This document shows, in pieces, positions 1-4,636 of a stretch of 5,566 nucleotides of DNA. Below the pieces are notes generated by a model. That model searched no databases, was not told where the DNA came from, and saw only the letters and a list, made by a program, of their open reading frames with translations. The translations under genes and the position numbers were made by a program. The stretch is from CAZVIK01 sp964627045 (GTDB lineage: Bacteria > Acidobacteriota > Terriglobia > Bryobacterales > Bryobacteraceae): assembly GCA_964627045.1 (NCBI GenBank), contig CAZVIK010000243.1:1-5566 (forward strand), in the 5' to 3' direction. Position 1 is the first letter of the stretch, and each line of letters starts with the position of its first letter.

Positions 1-690
1 AACTACTGCCGAACTCTCCGCCCGTCCGCGTCGTGCTACCCGTGTGGAAGCCGGGTTGAACGCTCCACCGTCACAATCAAGAAGGAAGCCGAACCCAAGA
101 AGGCGGTGGCGGCGGTGGATGTGACCTGTAGGTCAGAAGATGGCACCGAAGCAACCCGAACCCACGACGTTCTGATCGATCGTCGTCGAGGCGGGAGAGG
201 TCCTGAGGCCAGGGACACGATCTCGCTATACGTCGGCGCGCCGGAGCATGCCTTCTTCACCGCGGCGCTACCCGTAACGGAGCTGACACAACTGAAGTAC
301 GACGCCGACAAGAACACGGTAGTGGAGCTGAAGAAGCCCGCCACGTTCATGATTGGAGTGAACTGGTCACCATGGGGTGACATACGGGCTGAACGTGGCT
401 CGTTCGGTGATCACCTATTCGCTACGGTCCTGGTCAAGCCCTCGTCGAAGCCGCTCGACCAGTTCGGAGTTGGGGCGGGCCTGCGGCTCTGGGACTTCGG
501 CGAAGGCCTGGATCTCTCCGGTCTCACGCTGTTTGGCGCGCGAGTCTGGACTCGGGGAGACAAGCTGAACAAGGCAGATGGCTCCAAGGTCGGCACCAGG
601 TACGATGGGAGCTGGCAGTACGGGGTCGGCTTCAATGCGAGCAAGATCGTCGAGTGGCTGAAAAAAGACAGCGCCAAGTCCGAGAAGTAG
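1..690 (+). CDS. Hypothetical beta-strand-rich protein, possibly outer-membrane-like (5' end outside window)
   Basis: I do not recognise a family. The frame is open from the left edge to the TAG at 688-690. Its first start-type codon is GTG at 106, which has only a purine run (AAGAAGG, 97-103) 2 nt before it. The frame already looks coding from about 58 (Lys/Glu-rich, GC-rich third positions), so I treat the gene as 5'-partial rather than starting at 106. The C-terminal two thirds alternate hydrophobic and polar residues with Gly and aromatic turns (IGVNWSPWGDI from 352; FGVGAGLRLWDFG; LTLFGARVW; WQYGVGFNASKIVEWLKK), as in beta-barrel or periplasmic beta proteins. The charged KKDSAKSEK tail is unlike the usual terminal aromatic of a BAM-assembled barrel. 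Reading frame 3 (3-59) is also plausibly coding upstream, so a frameshift or a separate upstream gene end is possible. A terminator-like hairpin follows 40 nt after the stop. Real gene: likely. Function: unknown. Confidence 0.7.
   Translation, partial: NYCRTLRPSASCYPCGSRVERSTVTIKKEAEPKKAVAAVDVTCRSEDGTEATRTHDVLIDRRRGGRGPEARDTISLYVGAPEHAFFTAALPVTELTQLKYDADKNTVVELKKPATFMIGVNWSPWGDIRAERGSFGDHLFATVLVKPSSKPLDQFGVGAGLRLWDFGEGLDLSGLTLFGARVWTRGDKLNKADGSKVGTRYDGSWQYGVGFNASKIVEWLKKDSAKSEK
54..66 (+). repeat. 13-bp direct repeat, copy 1
   Basis: GGTTGAACGCTCC occurs here and again at 805-817, exactly 751 bp apart, so the two copies bracket most of the first gene. This copy lies where the coding signal seems to move from frame 3 to frame 1. 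It contains GTTGAAC, which fits the GTTRRRY core of integron attC sites. A 13-mer pair in 5.5 kb can also arise by chance. Confidence 0.4.
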
Positions 691-730
691 GATGGGTACC
701 TGGTATGAGAAACCGCCCGTCCTGCTGAGG

Positions 731-752
731 AGCCAACCGCCGGTTGGCTTTC
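731..752 (+). terminator. Terminator-like hairpin after the first gene
   Basis: AGCCAACCG (731-739) and CGGTTGGCT (741-749) are perfect 9-bp inverted arms around one C. In RNA this folds as a 7-bp stem with a 5-nt loop, followed by TTTC. The location, 40 nt after the stop at 690, fits an intrinsic terminator for the first gene. The T-tract is only three bases, so termination may be weak. The same element could belong to the structured block that follows. Confidence 0.45.
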
Positions 753-804
753 AACGGCGCTCATGTGGCCGTCCTGCGAGACGCCGCAGGCTCGCTCGGC
801 GACA

Positions 805-817
805 GGTTGAACGCTCC
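805..817 (+). repeat. 13-bp direct repeat, copy 2
   Basis: This is the same GGTTGAACGCTCC as at 54-66. Upstream of this copy, at 749-755, lies TTTCAAC, which matches the reverse complement of GTTGAAC at six of seven positions. The 64-bp interval 749-812 is therefore bounded by inverted heptamers and holds an inner 6-bp stem. This is attC-like in outline, but the L''/L' pairing and spacing are poor. Confidence 0.4.
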
Positions 818-1048
818 GACGAACGAGGCCTTCTGCCTGCGCGGCAGAATTCGGCCGTCCGCCGGAGGACCGGTGAGAAGTGTGTGGCGGGCTCGGCTTC
901 TAGCTGCTTGCCTACCTCGTATCCGGCCGAGCCGGGGCGCCGGCGGTGCCCCGGGCAGAGACACGCAAGATGGCCCGCAAGCCTCGGTTCGCTTGCCGCA
1001 AAGGACGAGTGGCCTACCAGGTACTTATCCGGCACAGGCTTCCCGCGT

Positions 1049-1065
1049 GATGACAACGTGTCATC
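1049..1065. promoter_or_regulatory. Dyad-symmetric candidate operator upstream of the operon
   Basis: GATGACA (1049-1055) and TGTCATC (1059-1065) are perfect 7-bp inverted arms with a 3-bp centre ACG, ending 90 bp before the ATG at 1156. The length and symmetry are typical of a site for a dimeric helix-turn-helix repressor. No recognisable -35/-10 pair sits beside it, and no regulator gene is visible in the window, so this is a candidate only. Confidence 0.3.
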
Positions 1066-1155
1066 TCACAGATGGGGGCATCAATGTCGGAGGTGGGAGT
1101 CCCGGATTCAAGGGAATGCTGAACTGACTCTGCGCTGGAAGGAGACCGGGCACGC

Positions 1156-2460
1156 ATGGACAGGGAACCTGTACCGCCCCTTGATGCGGAGAAGACGAAC
1201 AAGAACCAAGTAGTAGCCAACTACAGAACACCACCAGAGATCGAGTCGCAGATAGCGCGAAGCACTCTTCTCGTCGGCACAAGGGGTTCTGGAAAGACGA
1301 TGTTCCTTCGACACCGGCGTCACCAGCACGACGGGGTCGCCGTGTACGGCGACTTGCGCAAGATCGCAACACCAATATCTGGCGAACTCGGGGCTGGTGG
1401 AATGTCGTTTGAGATCAAACCTAGCCTCGAGCCCGTGATCCGGTCCAAGGCAGCGGGCTTGGTGGCAGCATGGGCGGCGCAGCAGGTCCTTGAGAGGCTA
1501 CCGAACTTCCCCTGGCCAGCTCTGCTGGCTGTCCTCCCGCCACATCTCCGCATGCGTGGAGAGCTGCCTTCGCCTGACGCGATGTCATCCCTTCGCGAGA
1601 CCATCGCAAACTGCCCGCTACTCGATTTCGGGAGTTATGCTGGACAGGAACCGCTTGAGGACTTCCTCGCCGCGGTGTCCGAACAAGCGTCCCGCCAGGG
1701 GAGTGGCCCTCTGCTTCTGCTGCTGGACAGGGCGGAGGAGGTTCCCTATCCGGCTCTGCCCGTGGTGATGAGACTCCTTGACCAGTCGTTCCCGTTCTTG
1801 ACAGTGGTCGCATCTAGGCCCGGCATTCTCGGCGCCGATAACCAGGGGTCAGGCGACGTACCAGTTCCGGGCGACCACTACAACGTCCGACACCTTGGGG
1901 CGTCACCCTATTCCGCACAGTGGGAGATGTTCCAGGAATCGGTGCTCCGCGCCTGGTTGCCGCGGACAATCGAGGCGATCCCTCCCCAGGAACTGCACCA
2001 TCTGATCCGACTATGTCGCGATTCTGCTCGACACGCACTCGAGGTTGTTCACTACTCCCTGGACGATGGCGGTGGCTACACCTCCGCCAGGGCCAACAGT
2101 AGGTTGCGTCTTCTACGGGACACCCTACTGCTGGCAGCGCAGGGGAGCCTTCGCGGAATGAACAACGACCTCCGCGCCTTTGTTGCCCGCATTCGGAAGC
2201 GCCTCGGTTCGCCACTCGAGCTGCCTGTACGCCTGCGTTTTGCGGGCGACGGCCAGCGCCGACTACCGAACATACCAGCCTATTTCCTCGAGTTGACAAA
2301 GGAGGAGAGGGCCGTGCGCGTGGGCCTTCGCGCGGGCTTCTTCACCACTGAGCATGGCGTCCCATGGCACCCATTCCTGCAACTTGAGGCTGTCGAGATC
2401 CCGCCGATCTTGGTCTGGGAGGAGGGTGATAGATGGTCAGATACACCACCTACGATCTGA
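1156..2460 (+). CDS. P-loop ATPase, ORC/CDC6-like AAA+ or STAND-type (operon gene A)
   Basis: The 434-aa protein has a Walker A motif GTRGSGKT at residues 41-48 and a Walker B strand LLLLLDRAEEV at 186-196 (Asp191, Glu194/195). A sensor-1-like strand ending in ASRP lies at 219-222, and DSARHALE at 289-296 resembles the sensor-2 GDARRALE signature of ORC/CDC6 ATPases (Arg292). It therefore should bind and hydrolyse ATP and act as a switch or motor. No DNA-binding domain is obvious in the last 130 residues, and I see no signal peptide or membrane helix, so it is cytoplasmic. The ATG at 1156 has AAGGAG at 1139-1144, an 11-nt spacing that is slightly long; no longer start exists in frame. Its 3' end overlaps the next gene by 28 nt, implying coupled translation. 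The ATPase call is firm. The ORC/CDC6-like placement is from motif pattern. The defence role is inferred from neighbours. Confidence 0.85.
   Translation: MDREPVPPLDAEKTNKNQVVANYRTPPEIESQIARSTLLVGTRGSGKTMFLRHRRHQHDGVAVYGDLRKIATPISGELGAGGMSFEIKPSLEPVIRSKAAGLVAAWAAQQVLERLPNFPWPALLAVLPPHLRMRGELPSPDAMSSLRETIANCPLLDFGSYAGQEPLEDFLAAVSEQASRQGSGPLLLLLDRAEEVPYPALPVVMRLLDQSFPFLTVVASRPGILGADNQGSGDVPVPGDHYNVRHLGASPYSAQWEMFQESVLRAWLPRTIEAIPPQELHHLIRLCRDSARHALEVVHYSLDDGGGYTSARANSRLRLLRDTLLLAAQGSLRGMNNDLRAFVARIRKRLGSPLELPVRLRFAGDGQRRLPNIPAYFLELTKEERAVRVGLRAGFFTTEHGVPWHPFLQLEAVEIPPILVWEEGDRWSDTPPTI
2417..2426 (+). promoter_or_regulatory. Strong Shine-Dalgarno site for operon gene B
   Basis: GGGAGGAGGG lies inside the end of gene A and contains a perfect AGGAGG at 2420-2425, 7 nt before the ATG at 2433. 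It fixes the start of gene B within gene A and suggests that B can be translated efficiently, possibly above the level set by coupling alone. Confidence 0.7.
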
Positions 2461-3383
2461 AGCTCGGGGAGATCGTGAGCGAGCCCAGGAATCCCGGGCC
2501 ACCTCACGCGGAGGTCTTCGTGGCCTTCCGTTTTAATGACCCCGCGAGCAAGCGCTTTCGTGAGGAGATCGAAATCCGCTGCGGCGGAAGTCAAGCCCTG
2601 CAGGGCGTGCACTTCACCGACGGACATGTCTTGCTCAGTGAAAGCTGGGCGGGAAAAATACGGGAACGGGTTGGGCGGGCGCGATTCGTCCTTGCCGACG
2701 TGACGGACCTTAGCCCGGAAGTCCTGTTCGAATGCGGTTTCGGATGGGGCCTTGGGCGGAGAATACTGCCGGTCGTTCAATCACCATCCCAGCGGGAACG
2801 TTTGCCGCGGTGGCTGACCGATGTGCAAGTTGGGCATTTCGATGACGAGAGCGGGTGGGCTGAGATCGTGGAGTCTGTGAGCCACTTCGTGCGTAAGCGG
2901 GGACCCGGGACCGTTGTTCAGCGCAGGCCCGAGCCTCGCCCTGGCTTGGCCCTGTGGCTTCGCGGGCCAGACTGGTACGAGGCGAAGTTCGAGCACTTCA
3001 CCCAAGCCTGCACAAGGTGCTCTCTTGAGGCTGCGGTGGAGGATCCAAGGGAAGGGGTCAAGGGCTCCGAGGAGAGCGCCCTTACGAGGGTCGCTCAAAC
3101 GTCGTTTCTGATCGCCCCCTTGGATCTTCGGCCCAGCGACTCATTCGTCCACTTCGCGGCAGGGGTGGTGGCCGCCAAGCCAATGGCCGGAGCAAGCAAG
3201 CAGAAACTGACTCGAAGGATGGTCAAGGTAATCCGTGACGACATCGATCCATCTCGCCTGGTGGCAGACAGCGCCCGACGCTGCAAGACCACCGTGCTCG
3301 TCACGCGCGCGGAGGATCTCGCGGCTGAGATGATCGGCATCTTTGGCAACTACAGCAAGTGGCTTCGTACCCAAGGGGGCTAG
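2433..3383 (+). CDS. Nucleoside 2-deoxyribosyltransferase/TIR-like protein with a tandem degenerate domain (operon gene B)
   Basis: The 316-aa protein starts with a Rossmann-like domain at about 26-155: a first strand EVFVAFRF (27-34), a helix, then IRERVGRARFVLADVTD (76-92) and SPEVLFECGFGWG (94-106), then a strand ILPVV (111-115). This is the layout of the nucleoside 2-deoxyribosyltransferase/TIR-like fold, where the Glu before Gly (here Glu100) is the usual catalytic residue for N-glycosidic bond cleavage. The usual Asn of the N-V pair is Glu96. A second, weaker copy spans about 171-312 (GLALWLRGPDWYEAKFEHF; SFLIAPLDL 224-232; FVHFAAGVVAA 238-248). It lacks the Glu, with His240 or Ala242 at that place depending on alignment. 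Likely role: hydrolysis or transfer on a nucleotide, nucleoside or NAD+ by copy 1, with copy 2 for binding or dimerisation. It overlaps gene A by 28 nt and precedes gene C by 1 nt. The fold call is good; the substrate is unknown. Confidence 0.8.
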   Translation: MVRYTTYDLKLGEIVSEPRNPGPPHAEVFVAFRFNDPASKRFREEIEIRCGGSQALQGVHFTDGHVLLSESWAGKIRERVGRARFVLADVTDLSPEVLFECGFGWGLGRRILPVVQSPSQRERLPRWLTDVQVGHFDDESGWAEIVESVSHFVRKRGPGTVVQRRPEPRPGLALWLRGPDWYEAKFEHFTQACTRCSLEAAVEDPREGVKGSEESALTRVAQTSFLIAPLDLRPSDSFVHFAAGVVAAKPMAGASKQKLTRRMVKVIRDDIDPSRLVADSARRCKTTVLVTRAEDLAAEMIGIFGNYSKWLRTQGG

Positions 3384-3384
3384 T

Positions 3385-4425
3385 ATGGTCGGGTCTGCTC
3401 CAAGCCTGGTTGTACTCTCGCCTGCGGAGGTAGTGGAAACACTGTCAAGGCGGCCTTGGCGACTTGTGGCGGTCGTCAGCTTTGAGGACCGTTGCACCGC
3501 TGTCGCGAGTGACCTGGCCAAAGGCGGACTACCGGCGCCACACTTGGTTCTTGTGGACTACGTTACCTCCGCCGACCCCAGCGACGAGGACTCTATCGTG
3601 AGGGAACGCCATCGTGGGACTCTGGGAAGCTGCTTTGCGAGCGCTCAGCAGAGCGTTGTCCCTCCTCAACTCGTCAACCCGTATTCCATGACAGCCCTTG
3701 AGCAACTTAACCACGACATGCTGGTATCGGCACCCGAAGACACTATTGTGCTTGATATCAGTTGCATGACGAGGGTCCATGTACTGACCCTCGCCAGGTT
3801 GCTCTCGACAAGTCAGCTGCGCTCGAAGAGGCTTTTCCTGGGCTACACCACACCGAACTCCTACGGGAGGATGGGGAGCCGTCATGGGTGGCGCGACACA
3901 ATTCACATTCAATTGGGTGAGGTTGGTGCGTTAAGGCGCGAAGGGCACGCCCGCGGCGTCGTTGTGTTGGGCCACGACCCTGAGCGCCTCGGCATGGCGT
4001 TGAACGAACTCGAGCCAGCGAGTGGTACCCTGCTTGCGGTCAGGAACAGCCGCCGCCCGGATTTCTATCGCCGGGCGATCGAATCCAACACATCGATAAG
4101 GGACCGCTTGCTGTCCCTTCGAATGCCTCGCCCCCCGGAAGAAAGAGCAAGCCGCGCCGCAGAGGGTTGGAAAGAGGTTACGGTCAACATAGCTGACTTC
4201 CGGCGGACCATGGAGGTTGTAGGCGAGGAGGCAGCGGCGGCATCGAACGACGACGGGCCGGTGGTCTTGTTCCCGCTCGGACCGAAGCCCATTGTACTTG
4301 CCGCTGGCATGGCACTTGCGTCCTTCAGGCAGGCCAATCCGTGGGCCGTCTACACAATCCCTGAAAGGTACGATGTTCGCCATTCGGAAGGTGCCGATCT
4401 CAGACTCTGGATGGGACTGGTATGA
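3385..4425 (+). CDS. Unrecognised two-lobed Rossmann-like protein with FEDR and DISCMTR motifs (operon gene C)
   Basis: I cannot name a family for this 346-aa protein. The ATG at 3385, 1 nt after the stop of gene B, has AAGGGGG (3373-3379) 5 nt upstream. An in-frame upstream start at 3343 would overlap gene B by 41 nt and is less likely. Visible pattern: strand LVAVVSFEDRC (27-37), strand LVLVDYV (54-60), strand TIVLDISCMTRVHVLTLARLL (120-140), strand KRLFLGYT (148-155). A second half begins with RGVVVLGHDPERL (190-202) and ends with VVLFPLGPKP followed by a helix, then AVYTIPERYD and a Ser-Glu-Gly turn near the C-terminus. The order strand, Asp-Ile-Ser, helix and strand, Gly-x-Lys-Pro, helix recalls nucleotide-binding Rossmann sensors such as CARF, but no canonical CARF motif is clear. 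Cytoplasmic, with no membrane helix. Operon position suggests it works with the ATPase and the NDT-like protein. Confidence 0.8.
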   Translation: MVGSAPSLVVLSPAEVVETLSRRPWRLVAVVSFEDRCTAVASDLAKGGLPAPHLVLVDYVTSADPSDEDSIVRERHRGTLGSCFASAQQSVVPPQLVNPYSMTALEQLNHDMLVSAPEDTIVLDISCMTRVHVLTLARLLSTSQLRSKRLFLGYTTPNSYGRMGSRHGWRDTIHIQLGEVGALRREGHARGVVVLGHDPERLGMALNELEPASGTLLAVRNSRRPDFYRRAIESNTSIRDRLLSLRMPRPPEERASRAAEGWKEVTVNIADFRRTMEVVGEEAAAASNDDGPVVLFPLGPKPIVLAAGMALASFRQANPWAVYTIPERYDVRHSEGADLRLWMGLV

Positions 4426-4508
4426 ACCCAGTTCGCGCGTGCATTGACGGCTGGCTGACCAAGAGAACCACTGCTGGATGGGAAGGTTGGCGAAGTCAGA
4501 TCGGCTGA
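4422..4508 (+). CDS. Possible 28-codon small ORF overlapping the end of gene C (ATGA)
   Basis: The stop of gene C overlaps an ATG as ATGA at 4422-4425, the classic arrangement for translational coupling. The frame runs 28 codons to TGA at 4506-4508, starts MNPVRACIDGWL and contains three Trp. No Shine-Dalgarno sequence is clear. It could be a real small coupled peptide, the stub of a decayed fourth operon gene, or chance. Downstream of the stop the frame closes again within 20 codons, giving no sign of a longer lost gene. Confidence 0.25.
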   Translation: MNPVRACIDGWLTKRTTAGWEGWRSQIG

Positions 4509-4522
4509 CCTGGAAACAAGAG

Positions 4523-4542
4523 GGGACGGCGTCCCGTACGGG
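4523..4542. repeat. Overlapping palindromes between genes C and D
   Basis: GGGACG-G-CGTCCC (4523-4535) and CCCGTACGGG (4533-4542) are both perfect palindromes, and they share CCC. In RNA the middle segment could pair with either side. There is no T-tract after them, so they are not a standard intrinsic terminator. They may be an operator, a weak terminator or an attenuator-like element. Confidence 0.3.
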
Positions 4543-4567
4543 GGTCCAAGGATGTCAGTTAACCCCA

Positions 4568-4611
4568 TCAACGACCGTTGACCTGCCAGCAGCTTCTCGC
4601 AAGGCTAGAAT
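4568..4611 (+). promoter_or_regulatory. Candidate promoter and operator of the nucleotidyltransferase gene
   Basis: TTGACC (4578-4583) resembles a -35 box and TAGAAT (4606-4611) a -10 box, but the 22-bp gap is too long for a standard sigma70 promoter, so only the -10 is worth weight. TCAACG-AC-CGTTGA (4568-4581) is a perfect 6-bp-arm dyad that overlaps the -35-like hexamer, where a repressor could act. The ATG of the next gene is 26 nt after the -10-like box. Confidence 0.28.
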
Positions 4612-4636
4612 TCGCGGGCTGGCTTGGAGGTGCGGC

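Larger units (their letters stand above)
691..1155 (+). other. Gene-free 465-bp interval with dense hairpins; leader of the operon
   Basis: Open frames exist here on both strands, but their translations are Arg/Pro/Ser-rich without domain-like patterns, and none has a convincing start. What can be seen: the terminator-like hairpin at 731-749; a 6-bp stem at 773-778/785-790; a 7-bp stem TTCTGCC/GGCAGAA at 831-849, extended by outer GGCC pairs at 827-830 and 853-856; an 8-bp inverted repeat GGCTCGGC (890-897)/GCCGAGCC (926-933); a 10-bp GC stem with one G-T wobble at 932-954; one copy of a 13-bp direct repeat at 805-817; and a dyad at 1049-1065. I see no clear sigma70 promoter. The interval probably holds the promoter of the downstream operon and possibly a structured RNA. 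Confidence 0.5.

Noticed and set aside
805..817. T-arm of a tRNA
   Set aside because: GGTTGAACGCTCC superficially recalls GGTTCRANTCC, but lacks the conserved C-R-A spacing, and no acceptor or anticodon stem fits around either copy.
751..1056. Minus-strand 101-codon open frame
   Set aside because: Low-complexity Arg-rich translation with no recognisable motif; explained by few stop codons in GC-rich DNA.
692..1213. 173-codon + strand open frame (and the 744-1127 frame) in the leader
   Set aside because: Arg/Ser/Pro-rich without domain pattern, no good ribosome site, and it runs into gene A in another frame; typical of GC-rich non-coding DNA.
731..3383. Type II retron (structured RNA plus NDT-like effector)
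   Set aside because: The hairpin-rich leader and NDT-like gene suggested it, but there is no reverse transcriptase (no YxDD-type protein) anywhere in the window.
3343..3384. Earlier in-frame start for gene C at 3343
   Set aside because: It would overlap gene B by 41 nt and adds 14 residues without pattern; ATG 3385 has a well-placed AAGGGGG and the usual near-zero operon spacing.
4478..4636. Earlier in-frame ATG for gene D at 4478
   Set aside because: The extra 53 residues look non-coding and cross the palindromes and promoter-like boxes; ATG 4637 has GGAGG 6 nt upstream.
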